64,000 nt of DNA, taken from assembly GCF_018455725.1 (NCBI RefSeq), contig NZ_JAHCLR010000027.1, positions 20,916-84,915 on the forward strand, read 5' to 3'. This stretch comes from Mycolicibacter acidiphilus (lineage in GTDB: Bacteria > Actinomycetota > Actinomycetes > Mycobacteriales > Mycobacteriaceae). Below, one piece after another: positions 8,204-17,090 of this stretch. Made by a program: the position numbers and the translations under genes. Position 1 is the first letter of the stretch; every line of letters begins with the position of its first letter. The notes below the pieces were generated by a model. The model saw only the letters and a program-made list of their open reading frames with translations. It was not told the DNA's origin and searched no databases.

Positions 8204-8384
8204 GGGATCTCCTCGGTCGGTGCAGGGAGCAGGGGGCCGGCTTCTGCATAGCAGAGTTCGGCGATGGCCGATCGTGTTTCCGCGCAACGCGTTTCGGTGA
8301 CGACGTCGACCCTGTGAGCGGACTCCCAGCTACGGTGGCTAGCCTGACCGGCGGTTCCGCGAGACGGGAAGGCGGTGGGCAATA

Positions 8385-8786
8385 GTGCGACTGGGGTACA
8401 TCGGTGCGCTCATCGGCTGCGTCGCGGCGACGGTCGTGCCGTCGGCGCCGGCGTTCGCCGACCCGCCGGACCCGCATCAACCGGAGATGACCCGAAACTT
8501 CTGCCCGGGCGGGCAGTGGGGTTTCGGCCGACTTCGGATCTGCGACGGGGAGAAGTACGCCGACGGTTCCTACTGGCACCAGTGGATGAGCGACGGCGGC
8601 TGGGGCGGTCCGACATTCCACTACGACTGTGTCGGCGACAGCGGCAACAACGTCATGCCGGCGCCACCGCCGCCCGGCGGGTGTGACGGCGCGATCCCGC
8701 CCGAACCGCCGCCGGACGCACCCCCGCCGGCCGGTGAACCGGCGCCCCCGGGAACTCCTGCGCCACCGCCCCCGCCCCCCGGCTAA
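8385..8786 (+). CDS. Secreted proline-rich hypothetical protein
   Basis: 133 aa with a Sec signal peptide (cleavage near APAFA-DP, about residue 25). The mature part contains FCPGGQWGFGRLRICDGEKY and HYDCVGDSG, a Cys/Trp-rich segment seen in several small secreted mycobacterial proteins, and a Pro-rich C-terminal tail from about residue 92. The start is a GTG at 8385 with GGAAGG upstream. Its TAA overlaps the TAG of the convergent DUF4873 gene by 3 bp. No enzymatic function is indicated. Confidence 0.75.
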   Translation: MRLGYIGALIGCVAATVVPSAPAFADPPDPHQPEMTRNFCPGGQWGFGRLRICDGEKYADGSYWHQWMSDGGWGGPTFHYDCVGDSGNNVMPAPPPPGGCDGAIPPEPPPDAPPPAGEPAPPGTPAPPPPPPG

Positions 8787-9493
8787 ACCCGGGGCGGCAT
8801 CACGATCTCGACGTTCTCCAGCGGATACGGCGGATACCCGGCGGCGCCGATCACGGTCAGCGTGCCCCAGGGGGTGCGCTCGGCGATCCGCCCGGTCGCG
8901 GTGTGCTCACCGATCCGGATGTCGACCTGCGAGCCGGTGACGTTCGCGCCCGGCAGGTCGGTGAAAAACATGCCCTGCCAATGGTATTGACCGTCGATCG
9001 GGTCGAAGTGCCCGGTCAGCCGCACCCGGGTGTCATAGTCCTGGCCACGGTGGGTGAGCACCGCCGGCCCGTCGAACGTCTCGTCGTCCACGCCGATCGA
9101 CCCGGTCAGGTAGAACCGGGTCAGCCCGCGGGTGGGCAGCAGCGGCCGCACCCGCACCCGCGCACGGGCCTCGATGCGACTGGCCCCGCTGCGCCGCAAC
9201 CCGTCGAGCAGCCGGGCCACGTAGCGCGCCTGGCGGCCGGTGTGCGGCCCGGGGATCCGGAACCGGTTCGGGGTGCCGTGCGCGGCGACCAGATCGTCGT
9301 CGGAGGCGGTCGCGTCCACCAGCACCCGGGCGGTCAGGTGGTCGCCGTCGGGCGTCGTCACCGTCCAGGTGTCGGTGGCGCTGTCGAACGCCGTCGTCGC
9401 GCCGGCGTCGACGACCGCCGCATAGTGCAGCCCGTGCGCGCGGGCCGGATCACCCAGTAGCAGCACGTCCAGGACGTCGGGGGCACCGGTCAC
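8783..9493 (-). CDS. DUF4873-domain protein
   Basis: 236 aa from a GTG at 9493 that overlaps the stop of the diiron oxygenase gene (GTGA), so the two are translationally coupled. The C-terminal part (about 145-236; TGHFDPIDGQYHWQGMFF then GTLTVIGAAGYPPYPLE) matches DUF4873, a domain also found at the end of some flavin monooxygenases. The N-terminal part contains VVDAGATTAFD and VLVDATASDDDLV, which looks like a degraded fragment of a flavoprotein monooxygenase without the Rossmann GxGxxG. Probable accessory partner of the oxygenase; function unknown. Confidence 0.7.
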   Translation of the reverse strand: MTGAPDVLDVLLLGDPARAHGLHYAAVVDAGATTAFDSATDTWTVTTPDGDHLTARVLVDATASDDDLVAAHGTPNRFRIPGPHTGRQARYVARLLDGLRRSGASRIEARARVRVRPLLPTRGLTRFYLTGSIGVDDETFDGPAVLTHRGQDYDTRVRLTGHFDPIDGQYHWQGMFFTDLPGANVTGSQVDIRIGEHTATGRIAERTPWGTLTVIGAAGYPPYPLENVEIVMPPRV

Positions 9494-10392
9494 AGGAAGC
9501 CGGCCCGCCGCCACATCCGGCGGGCCAGCCGGCCCATCAGACCGACCTCTTCGAAGAACGCGGCCAGCGGGGCGAACGACGAGCGAGCGGCGGCCCGGAA
9601 GTTCGGGTTGGCGCGGGCGATCCGGCGCGCCTCGCGGCCGTCGAGACCGACCCGGTTGTAGACGATCGGCAGGGTGAACAGGTGGCGGTAGAACGGCCCG
9701 CCGACACCCTGCAGGTTGGCCAGCAGCGCCCGGCGGTAGCGGGGCATCGTCGGCACCCGCCGGCGCAGCCCATCCCGGGCGTACTGGATGTGGCGGGCTT
9801 CCTCGGTGACGTGGATGCGCATCACCCGGCGGACGATCGGCTGCAGCTCCGGGTCATCGAGGATCTGGCGCTGCAGCGAGTCGAAGATCTCCTCGCCGAC
9901 CAGTGCCGCGCCCCACAGGATGGCGCCGCGGAACGCGAACGGCAGCGAGTTGATGACGATGCGCTGGTAGAGCTTCGGGCGGACCGGGACGCCGCCGATG
10001 CGGTCGATGGTCTTGCCGAACATCAGCATGTGCCGGGTCTCGTCGCCGAGTTCGGTCAGCGAGTAGTGGGTGGTGCGCGCCGTCGGGTTCTTGTGCATCA
10101 TGTCGCGCAGCAGCGCCTGGTTGAGGATGTTCTCGAACCAGATGCCGGCGCTCAGGACGTTGACCAGTTCCTGCCGGGACATCTCGATCTGCTGCTCGCG
10201 GGTCATCGCCTCCCACAGCGGCGTGCCGTACAGCGTGCACATCCTTGGCGGCAGGAAGAAGCGGTCTGGATCGATCGGGGCGTCCCAGTCGATGTCGACG
10301 ACGGGTGCGTAGGACTTCTTCACCGAGCCCTTCAGCAGCCGTTCGGCGAACTCGTCACGGGTCGGCTCACTGGGGCGCACCGCAGTCGTCAT
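9490..10392 (-). CDS. AurF-like diiron oxygenase
   Basis: 300 aa, member of the diiron AurF (p-aminobenzoate N-oxygenase)-like family, which oxidises amines or other small substrates using O2. Iron ligands expected in ExxH-type helices are seen: GDETRHMLMF, EEIFDSL and VTEEARHIQYARDG. No signal peptide. It is the first gene of a two-gene unit with the DUF4873 protein. Upstream, 62 to 109 bp before the ATG, lie a TACCAACGGTACC motif and a CRP-like palindrome, either of which could control it. Confidence 0.82.
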   Translation of the reverse strand: MTTAVRPSEPTRDEFAERLLKGSVKKSYAPVVDIDWDAPIDPDRFFLPPRMCTLYGTPLWEAMTREQQIEMSRQELVNVLSAGIWFENILNQALLRDMMHKNPTARTTHYSLTELGDETRHMLMFGKTIDRIGGVPVRPKLYQRIVINSLPFAFRGAILWGAALVGEEIFDSLQRQILDDPELQPIVRRVMRIHVTEEARHIQYARDGLRRRVPTMPRYRRALLANLQGVGGPFYRHLFTLPIVYNRVGLDGREARRIARANPNFRAAARSSFAPLAAFFEEVGLMGRLARRMWRRAGFL

Positions 10393-10453
10393 CGCAGGAT
10401 CCCTTCTGGGCGTGGTTTAGGAAAAAATTAGGAGCGAGGATCGGACATGTCAA

Positions 10454-10466
10454 TACCAACGGTACC
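10454..10466. promoter_or_regulatory. TACC-N-GGTA operator candidate shared with the 43.9-kb operon
   Basis: TACCAACGGTACC is a near-palindrome of the TetR-operator type. Its first 11 bases recur on the opposite strand at 43945-43955, upstream of the acyl-CoA carboxylation operon. It lies 62 bp upstream of the diiron oxygenase ATG. Inference from sequence similarity of two sites only. Confidence 0.35.
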
Positions 10467-10485
10467 GGGTACTTGCGGTCCGCGT

Positions 10486-10501
10486 TGTGATCGTGATCAC
10501 C
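10486..10501. promoter_or_regulatory. CRP-like site
   Basis: TGTGATCGTGATCACC fits the mycobacterial CRP (Rv3676) pattern GTGA-N6-TCAC. It lies 26 bp upstream of the holin-like gene ATG and 93 bp upstream of the divergent diiron oxygenase start. Confidence 0.45.
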
Positions 10502-10527
10502 TCGATACCGTGGCAGAATTCGACAGC

Positions 10528-10926
10528 ATGACGAGCTTTCTGCTGCGCGCCGGACTGACCGGGTTCGCCCTGTGGGTGGTGACGCTGATCGTGCCCGGGC
10601 TGCAGTTCGTCGGTGGTGACACACCGGTGCAGCGGGTGGGCGTCATCTTCGTCGTCGCGGTGATCTTCGGGCTGGTCAACGCGTTCATCAAACCGATCGT
10701 GAAGATCTTGTCGATCCCGCTGTACATCCTCACGCTGGGGCTCTTCCACATCGTGGTGAACGCACTGATGCTGTGGATCACCGCCTGGATCACCGACCAC
10801 ACCACGCACTGGGGCCTGCACATCGACGACTTCTGGTGGGACGCGATCTGGGCGGCGATCGTGCTGTCGCTGGTCAGCTGGGTGCTGTCGCTGGTGGCCC
10901 GCGACGCCCGGCGGATCACCGGCTGA
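10528..10926 (+). CDS. Phage holin family IV-like membrane protein
   Basis: 132 aa with four hydrophobic segments (about 5-24, 32-52, 60-90 and 108-126). The internal FGLVNAFIKPIVKILSIPLY is the signature of the PF04020 family, called phage holin family but common on bacterial chromosomes without phage. The ATG at 10528 begins the conserved region. No other phage genes are nearby, so lysis activity should not be assumed. It ends 12 bp before the glycosylase gene and is probably co-transcribed with it. Confidence 0.8.
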   Translation: MTSFLLRAGLTGFALWVVTLIVPGLQFVGGDTPVQRVGVIFVVAVIFGLVNAFIKPIVKILSIPLYILTLGLFHIVVNALMLWITAWITDHTTHWGLHIDDFWWDAIWAAIVLSLVSWVLSLVARDARRITG

Positions 10927-10938
10927 GCTGAAGCTCCC

Positions 10939-11796
10939 GTGCCGGAACTGCCCGAGGTCGAAGCACTCGCCGACCACCTGCGCCGGCACGCGCTGGGGCT
11001 GACGATCGAGCGGGTGGACGTCACGGCGCTGTCGGTGCTCAAGACGTTCGATCCGCCCGTCGACGCGCTGCGCGGCCGGGAGGTGACCGGGGCGCTGCGG
11101 TGGGGTAAGTACCTGGGCGTGGCCGCCGGGGAGCTGTACCTGGTCATGCACCTGGCCCGGGCCGGGTGGCTGCGCTGGTCCGATGAGTTGCCGGCAGCGC
11201 CGCCACGGCCGGGCCGCGGGCCGATCGCGCTGCGGGTACACCTCGGTTCGCCGGGACCCGGCTTCGACCTCACCGAGGCCGGCACCCAGAAACGGCTGGC
11301 GGTCTGGGTGGTGGGCTCCCCGCAGGACGTTCCCGGCATCGCGGCGCTGGGGCCGGACGCGCTGACGGTGAGCGGGTCGGAGCTGGCCGCGCTGCTGGCC
11401 GGCAACACCGGCCGGATCAAGACCGTCCTCACCGACCAGAAGGTGCTGGCCGGGATCGGCAACGCCTACAGCGACGAGATCCTGCACACCGCGCGGATCT
11501 CCCCGTTCGCCACCGCGGCGAAGCTGACCGGTGCGCAGCTGACGGCGCTGCACGAGGCGATGACGTCAGTGCTGGTTGCGGCGGTGGCCCGGTCGGTGGG
11601 GCAGGGCGCGGCGACGCTGAAGGGCGAGAAGCGGTCCGGGCTGCGGGTGCACGCCCGCACCGGGCTGCCCTGCCCGGTCTGCGGCGACACCGTGCGCGAG
11701 GTGTCGTTCGCCGAGAAGTCGTTCCAGTACTGCCCGACCTGTCAGACCGGGGGCAAGGTTCTCGCCGACCGGCGGATGTCCCGATTGCTGCGCTGA
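10939..11796 (+). CDS. Fpg/Nei-family DNA glycosylase
   Basis: 285 aa base-excision repair glycosylase/AP lyase. The GTG start gives (M)PELPEVEALADHL with the catalytic N-terminal proline and the Glu that follows. LAGIGNAYSDEILHTARISP is the helix-two-turn-helix DNA-binding motif. A zinc finger C-x2-C-x16-C-x2-C (CPVCG ... CPTCQ) is present at about 243-266. The protein is complete here, whereas Rv0944 in M. tuberculosis is annotated as a much shorter protein. Expected to remove oxidised bases; exact lesion range not predictable. Confidence 0.92.
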   Translation: MPELPEVEALADHLRRHALGLTIERVDVTALSVLKTFDPPVDALRGREVTGALRWGKYLGVAAGELYLVMHLARAGWLRWSDELPAAPPRPGRGPIALRVHLGSPGPGFDLTEAGTQKRLAVWVVGSPQDVPGIAALGPDALTVSGSELAALLAGNTGRIKTVLTDQKVLAGIGNAYSDEILHTARISPFATAAKLTGAQLTALHEAMTSVLVAAVARSVGQGAATLKGEKRSGLRVHARTGLPCPVCGDTVREVSFAEKSFQYCPTCQTGGKVLADRRMSRLLR

Positions 11797-11828
11797 GCCG
11801 CATGAGCCCCCTGGTTATGCTGCCTGGC

Positions 11829-12578
11829 ATGAGACGTCAGAGAATTCTGATCACCGGTGCCAGCTCCGGCCTGGGCGCCGGCATGGCGCGGGCGTTCGCC
11901 GCCAAAGGCTATGACCTGGCGCTCTGCGCGCGCCGGCTGGACCGGCTGGACGAACTGAAAGCCGAACTGGCCGAACGCCATCCGGGTGTCACGGTGGCGG
12001 TGGCCGCGCTCGACGTCAACGACCACGAGCAGGTGCCCAAGGTGTTCGCCGAACTCGCCGGTGAACTCGGCGGGATCGACCGGGTGATCGTCAACGCCGG
12101 CATCGGCAAAGGCGCGGTGCTCGGCTCGGGGAAGCTGTGGGCCAACAAGGCCACGATCGAGACGAATCTGGTTGCGGCGCTGGTGCAGATCGAGACCGCC
12201 ATGGAGATGTTCAAGGCCGCCGGGTCGGGCCACCTCGTGCTGGTCTCCTCGGTGCTGGGCAACAAGGGCGTGCCCGGTGTGAAGGCCGCCTACGCCGCCA
12301 GCAAGGCGGGCGTGTCGTCGCTGGGGGAGTCGCTGCGCGCGGAGTACCCGAGCGGGCCGATCACGGTGACGGTGCTGGAGCCCGGCTACATCGAATCGGA
12401 GATGACGGCCAAGTCCGGGTCGACGATGCTGATGGTCGACAACGAGACCGGGGTCGCCGCGATGGTCCGGGCGATCGAGCGGGAGTCGGGTCGGGCGGTG
12501 GTGCCGCCGTGGCCGTGGACGCCGCTGGTCTGGCTGATGCGGGCGCTGCCGCCGCGGTTCACCAAGCCGTTCGCCTGA
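11829..12578 (+). CDS. Short-chain dehydrogenase/reductase (Rv0945-like)
   Basis: 249 aa from the ATG at 11829, which puts the Rossmann motif ILITGASSGLGAG at residues 6-18 as usual. An in-frame ATG at 11802 would add nine residues. Catalytic residues are visible as S in LVLVSSVLGN and the YAASKAG motif (Y-x3-K). NAGIGKG matches the NNAG position. Substrate unknown. It follows the glycosylase gene and is convergent with pgi; a palindromic repeat sits in the gap. Confidence 0.9.
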   Translation: MRRQRILITGASSGLGAGMARAFAAKGYDLALCARRLDRLDELKAELAERHPGVTVAVAALDVNDHEQVPKVFAELAGELGGIDRVIVNAGIGKGAVLGSGKLWANKATIETNLVAALVQIETAMEMFKAAGSGHLVLVSSVLGNKGVPGVKAAYAASKAGVSSLGESLRAEYPSGPITVTVLEPGYIESEMTAKSGSTMLMVDNETGVAAMVRAIERESGRAVVPPWPWTPLVWLMRALPPRFTKPFA

Positions 12579-12600
12579 GGTTTCCCGGTCCCGTTGCCCC

Positions 12601-12660
12601 GTGACCGTGCAGAACCGTCCAGCCCCACCTGGGGTTTTACCGGTGAGTTCTGCACGGTCG
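12601..12660. repeat. 60-bp palindromic interspersed repeat, copy A (terminator-like)
   Basis: A 13-bp perfect outer stem (12603-12615 with 12647-12659; GACCGTGCAGAAC) encloses an inner CCCC-ACCT-GGGG hairpin followed by TTTT. It lies between the convergent SDR and pgi genes. A second copy at 23521-23580 matches at 49 of 60 positions with no gaps and also sits in a convergent junction. Likely a bidirectional transcription end or a REP-like element. Confidence 0.7.
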
Positions 12661-12670
12661 CGGGAAGGGG

Positions 12671-14332
12671 TTAGGAGCGGCCGCGCTCGGAGCGGTAGCG
12701 GCGCACCAGCGCATCGGTGGAGGTGTCGGACTGCGACGCCGGCGCGGCGTCGGCGGTGAGCACCGGCAGCAGCGCCTTGGCTTGGGTCTTGCCCAACTCC
12801 ACGCCCCACTGGTCGAACGAGTCGATGCCCCACACCACGCCCTCGGTGAACACCTGGTGCTCGTAGAGCGCGATCAGCTGGCCGAGCACCGACGGGGTGA
12901 GCCGGGTCGCGAGGATCGACGTGGTGGGCCGGTTGCCGGGCATCACCTTGTGCGGCACCACGTTCGCGGGGGTGCCCTCGGCGGCGATCTCCTCGGCGGT
13001 CTTGCCGAACGCCAGCACCTGCGTCTGGGCGAAGAAGTTGCTCATCAGCAGGTCGTGCATGCTGCCGGTGCCATCGGCGGTGGGCAGGTCGTCGACCGGC
13101 AGCGAGAACCCGATGAAGTCGGCCGGCACCAGCCGGGTGCCTTGGTGCAGCAACTGGTAGAAGGCGTGCTGACCGTTGGTTCCCGTTTCGCCCCAATAGA
13201 TTTCACCGGTGTCGGTGACCACCGGGGTGCCGTCGGCGCGGGTCGACTTGCCGTTGGACTCCATCGTCAACTGCTGCAGGTAGGCCGCGAAGCGGGCCAG
13301 GTCGTTGGAGTAGGGCAGCACCGCGCGGGACTGCGCGCCGAAGAAATTCGAGTACCACAACCCGATCAGGCCGAGCAGTGCCGGCGCGTTGGTCTCCAGC
13401 GGCGCCGTGCGGAAATGCTCGTCGACGGTGTGGAACCCGGACAGGAACTCGCCGAACCGTTCCCGGCCGATCGCCGCCATCACGCTCAGCCCGATCGCCG
13501 AGTCGACCGAATACCGTCCGCCGACCCAGTCCCAGAAGCCGAACATGTTGGCAGTGTCGATGCCGAACTCGGCGACCCGCTCGGCGTTGGTGGAGACCGC
13601 GACGAAGTGCTTGCTCACCGCGTCGTCACCCAGCGCGTCGGTCAGCCAGCGGCGTGCGGCGGTGGCGTTGGTCAGCGTCTCCAGGGTGGAGAACGTCTTG
13701 GATGCGACGATGAAAAGCGTTGTGGCCGGGTCCAAGTCGGCCAGCTTCGCGGTCAGGTCGGCGGGGTCGACGTTGGAGACGAAACGCGCGGAGATGCCGG
13801 CGTCGGCGTAGTGGCGCAGCGCCCGGTACACCATCACCGGGCCCAGGTCGGAGCCGCCGATGCCGATGTTGACGACGGTACTGATGCGCTTGCCGGTGGC
13901 GCCGGTCCACGCGCCGCTGCGCAACCGGTCGGTGAAGTCGCCCATCGCGTCCAGCGTCTCGTGCACCTCGGCGACGACGTCGTGCCCGTCGACGACGAGT
14001 GTCGCGTCGCGCGGGAGCCGCAGCGCGGTGTGCAGCACCGCCCGGTTCTCGCTGGTGTTGATGTGCAGCCCGGCGAACATCCGGTCGCGCAGCGCCTCCA
14101 GGTTCGCGGCGCGAGCCAGGTCGAGTAGCAGCGCCACGGTCTCGGTGGTGATGCGGTGCTTGCTGTAGTCGATGTACAGGTCGCCGACGGTGACGGTGAA
14201 CCGCGAACCGCGCTCGGGGTCGTCGGCGAAGAACTCTCGCAGATGGGTGTCGGCGATCTGCTGGTGGTGCTTGCTCAGGGCGGACCAGGCCGGGGTGGCG
14301 GTGATATCGGGAATCGGGGAAACGGAACTCAT
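12671..14332 (-). CDS. pgi: Glucose-6-phosphate isomerase
   Basis: 553 aa, the length I recall for M. tuberculosis Pgi. Interconverts glucose-6-phosphate and fructose-6-phosphate in the cytosol. Seen: [18 protein letters not shown] (phosphosugar-binding SIS region) and [18 protein letters not shown] (PGI signature 2), with the catalytic His in the upstream [11 protein letters not shown] region. Convergent with the SDR gene. The ATG at 14332 is followed by [15 protein letters not shown], a normal family N-terminus. Confidence 0.98.
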   Translation of the reverse strand: MSSVSPIPDITATPAWSALSKHHQQIADTHLREFFADDPERGSRFTVTVGDLYIDYSKHRITTETVALLLDLARAANLEALRDRMFAGLHINTSENRAVLHTALRLPRDATLVVDGHDVVAEVHETLDAMGDFTDRLRSGAWTGATGKRISTVVNIGIGGSDLGPVMVYRALRHYADAGISARFVSNVDPADLTAKLADLDPATTLFIVASKTFSTLETLTNATAARRWLTDALGDDAVSKHFVAVSTNAERVAEFGIDTANMFGFWDWVGGRYSVDSAIGLSVMAAIGRERFGEFLSGFHTVDEHFRTAPLETNAPALLGLIGLWYSNFFGAQSRAVLPYSNDLARFAAYLQQLTMESNGKSTRADGTPVVTDTGEIYWGETGTNGQHAFYQLLHQGTRLVPADFIGFSLPVDDLPTADGTGSMHDLLMSNFFAQTQVLAFGKTAEEIAAEGTPANVVPHKVMPGNRPTTSILATRLTPSVLGQLIALYEHQVFTEGVVWGIDSFDQWGVELGKTQAKALLPVLTADAAPASQSDTSTDALVRRYRSERGRS

Positions 14333-14416
14333 GCCCCGACCCTAATGGGGGCCGTCACGACGGGGGTAGGACCGCCAGCGGGTTCACAGGCGACACAGCT
14401 GCCCCAGGACAGCGGA

Positions 14417-14668
14417 TCAGTGGCCGAGCCGGCCGCGGCCCAGCCGCAGCAGCAGCATCGCCAGGTCCTTGCCGTCCTGGCCGAGCTCGCTGTAGCGCTC
14501 GATGACCTTCATCTCCCGGCTGTGCACCAGGCGGGTGCCGCCGGAGGCCATCCGGACCTTGCCGATCTCGCGGGACACCTCGGTGCGCCGTTTCACCGCG
14601 GCCAGGATCTCGGCGTCCAGCCGGTCGATCTCCTGGCGGAGCGCGTCGATGTCGGGGGCGTCAAGCAC
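14417..14668 (-). CDS. Chorismate mutase (AroQ-delta, Rv0948c-like)
   Basis: 83 aa intracellular AroQ chorismate mutase (chorismate to prephenate, Phe/Tyr synthesis). IDALRQEIDRLDAEILAAVK is helix 1 with the catalytic Arg; RMASGGTRLVHSREMKVIER and the end LLRLGRGRLGH match the M. tuberculosis protein, whose C-terminus is the activation contact with DAHP synthase. The start is a GTG at 14668, giving a shorter N-terminus than the 105-aa annotation of Rv0948c. Gap of 84 bp to pgi downstream. Confidence 0.93.
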   Translation of the reverse strand: MLDAPDIDALRQEIDRLDAEILAAVKRRTEVSREIGKVRMASGGTRLVHSREMKVIERYSELGQDGKDLAMLLLRLGRGRLGH

Positions 14669-14732
14669 CCGTCGAGTGTGCCATTAAGGGCTGTGCCAGC
14701 GCAAAGACGGTCAGCGGTAGGTTGGTTTGGTT

Positions 14733-17084
14733 ATGACGCTGCACCTGTCTTCCCCCCACCCCGGATCCGCCGACGCCGACCAGCTCCTGGACGGACTCAA
14801 CCCGCAGCAGCGCCAGGCGGTGCTGCACCACGGGTCGCCGCTGCTGATCGTCGCCGGCGCCGGCTCCGGTAAAACAGCGGTGCTGACCCGCCGGATCGCC
14901 TACCTGCTGGCGGCCCGCGACATCGGCGTCGGGCAGGTGCTGGCGATCACCTTCACCAACAAGGCCGCCGCCGAGATGCGCGAGCGGGTGGTGGAGCTGG
15001 TCGGCCCCCGAGCCCGCGCCATGTGGGTGTCGACGTTCCACTCCACCTGCGTGCGGATCCTGCGCAACCAAGCGTCGGTGATCCCCGGGCTGAACTCGAA
15101 CTTCTCCATCTACGACGCCGACGACTCGCGGCGGCTGCTGTTGATGATTGGGCGGGACCTGGGGTTGGACGTCAAGCGGTACACGCCGCGGCTGCTGGCC
15201 ACCGCGATCTCCAACCTGAAGAACGAGCTGATCGACCCCGACCGGGCGGTGTCGGACCTGACCGAGGACTCCGACGACCTGACCCGCACCGTGGCGAGCG
15301 TCTACGGCGAATACCAGCGCCGGTTGCGCAGCGCCAACGCGCTGGACTTCGACGACCTTATCGGTGAGACCGTCGGCGTGCTGCAGGCGTTCCCGCAGAT
15401 CGCCGAGCACTACCGGCGCCGGTTCCGGCACATCCTGGTCGACGAGTACCAGGACACCAACCACGCCCAGTACGTGCTGGTGCGGGAGTTGGCGGGCCAT
15501 TCCGTCGGAGGCGGGCAGATCGCCGCGGACGGCGCCGACACCCCGCCGGCCGAACTGTGCGTGGTCGGTGACGCCGATCAGTCGATCTACGCGTTCCGCG
15601 GCGCCACCATCCGCAACATCGAGGACTTCGAACGCGACTACCCCGACGCCACCACCATGCTGCTGGAGCAGAACTACCGCTCCACCCAGAACATCCTGTC
15701 GGCGGCGAACGCGGTGATCTCCTGCAACACCGGGCGCCGGGAGAAACGGCTGTGGACCGACTCCGGCGACGGCGAGCTGATCGTCGGCTACGTCGCCGAC
15801 AACGAGCACGACGAGGCCCGGTTCGTCGCCGAGGAGATCGACACCCTGGCTGACGGCTCCGGCGTCAACTACGGCGACGTCGCGGTGTTCTACCGGACCA
15901 ACAACTCGTCGCGCTCCCTGGAGGAGGTGTTCATCCGCGCCGGTATCCCGTACAAGGTCGTCGGCGGGGTGCGCTTCTACGAGCGCAAGGAGATCCGCGA
16001 CATCGTCGCCTACCTGCGGGTGCTGGACAACCCCGGTGACACCGTCAGCCTGCGCCGGATCCTCAACACGCCGCGGCGCGGCATCGGGGACCGGGCCGAG
16101 GCGTGCGTGTCGGTGCACGCCGAGAACACCGGCACCGGTTTCGCGGCGGCGCTGACCGCCGCGGCCGACGGCAACGTCCCGCTGCTGAACACCCGGGCGC
16201 AGAACGCGATCGCCGGCTTCCTGCAGCTCGTCGACGAACTGCGCGAGCAACTGGCCGCCGCGAACGACGACCTCGGCGGGGTGGTCGAGGCGGTGCTGGA
16301 CCGCACCGGATACCGCGGCGAACTGGAGGCCTCCACCGACCCGCAAGATCTGGCGCGCCTTGACAACATCAACGAACTCGTCAGCGTCGCACACGAATTC
16401 AGCATCGATCGGGCCAACGCTCTGGCGAACGCCGCGGATGAGACGGTCGAGGACGACGTGCCCGACACCGGACTGCTGGCGTCGTTCCTGGAGCGGGTGT
16501 CGCTGGTCGCCGACTCTGACGAGATCCCCGAGCACGACACCGGGGTGGTCACCCTGATGACGCTGCACACGGCCAAGGGGCTGGAGTTTCCGGTCGTGTT
16601 CGTCACCGGCTGGGAGGACGGCATGTTCCCGCACATGCGCTCACTCGGCGACGCCAAGGAACTCTCCGAGGAGCGGCGGCTGGCCTACGTCGGCCTCACC
16701 CGCGCGCGCCAGCGGCTCTACCTGACCCGGGCCAAGATCCGCTCGGCGTGGGGGCAGCCCATGCTGAACCCGGAATCGCGCTTCCTGCGGGAGATTCCGC
16801 AGCAGCTCATCGACTGGCGGCGCACCGAGGCGACACCGGCACCGAGTGCGCCGGTCAGTGGCAGCGGGTTCGGCGCCGGCCGATCGGCGCCGGTGCGCTC
16901 ACCACGCGGCAACCGGCCGCTGCTGGTGCTGGCGCCCGGCGACCGGGTCACCCACGACAAGTACGGGCTCGGCCGGGTCGAGGAGGTCTCCGGGGTGGGG
17001 GAGTCGGCGATGTCGCTGATCGACTTCGGCAGCGCCGGACGGGTGAAGCTGATGCACAACCATGCACCGGTCACGAAACTGTAG
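14733..17084 (+). CDS. uvrD1: ATP-dependent DNA helicase UvrD1 (PcrA type)
   Basis: 783 aa superfamily 1A 3'-5' helicase. LNPQQRQAV is the Q motif, GAGSGKTAVLTRRIAYLL motif I, VDEYQDTN motif II, GDADQSIYAFRGA motif III, and LMTLHTAKGLEFPVVFVTG and VGLTRARQRLYLT motifs V and VI. The C-terminal tail (about 735-783, GDRVTHDKYGLGRVEEV) is the Tudor-like RNA polymerase-interacting domain. Mycobacterial UvrD1 acts in excision repair and is stimulated by Ku, encoded 13 kb away here. The ATG at 14733 is preferred to a TTG two codons upstream. Confidence 0.97.
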   Translation: MTLHLSSPHPGSADADQLLDGLNPQQRQAVLHHGSPLLIVAGAGSGKTAVLTRRIAYLLAARDIGVGQVLAITFTNKAAAEMRERVVELVGPRARAMWVSTFHSTCVRILRNQASVIPGLNSNFSIYDADDSRRLLLMIGRDLGLDVKRYTPRLLATAISNLKNELIDPDRAVSDLTEDSDDLTRTVASVYGEYQRRLRSANALDFDDLIGETVGVLQAFPQIAEHYRRRFRHILVDEYQDTNHAQYVLVRELAGHSVGGGQIAADGADTPPAELCVVGDADQSIYAFRGATIRNIEDFERDYPDATTMLLEQNYRSTQNILSAANAVISCNTGRREKRLWTDSGDGELIVGYVADNEHDEARFVAEEIDTLADGSGVNYGDVAVFYRTNNSSRSLEEVFIRAGIPYKVVGGVRFYERKEIRDIVAYLRVLDNPGDTVSLRRILNTPRRGIGDRAEACVSVHAENTGTGFAAALTAAADGNVPLLNTRAQNAIAGFLQLVDELREQLAAANDDLGGVVEAVLDRTGYRGELEASTDPQDLARLDNINELVSVAHEFSIDRANALANAADETVEDDVPDTGLLASFLERVSLVADSDEIPEHDTGVVTLMTLHTAKGLEFPVVFVTGWEDGMFPHMRSLGDAKELSEERRLAYVGLTRARQRLYLTRAKIRSAWGQPMLNPESRFLREIPQQLIDWRRTEATPAPSAPVSGSGFGAGRSAPVRSPRGNRPLLVLAPGDRVTHDKYGLGRVEEVSGVGESAMSLIDFGSAGRVKLMHNHAPVTKL

Positions 17085-17090
17085 TGGCGC

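Noticed and set aside
10528-10926. Prophage remnant suggested by the holin family name
   Set aside because: This family is common on chromosomes; no integrase, capsid or lysin gene lies nearby.
14661-16634. A 657-codon open frame antisense to uvrD1
   Set aside because: It mirrors the codons of a fully recognisable helicase. Long antisense frames are expected in GC-rich DNA, and its product is a low-complexity mix of Val, Gly, Gln and Arg without domains.
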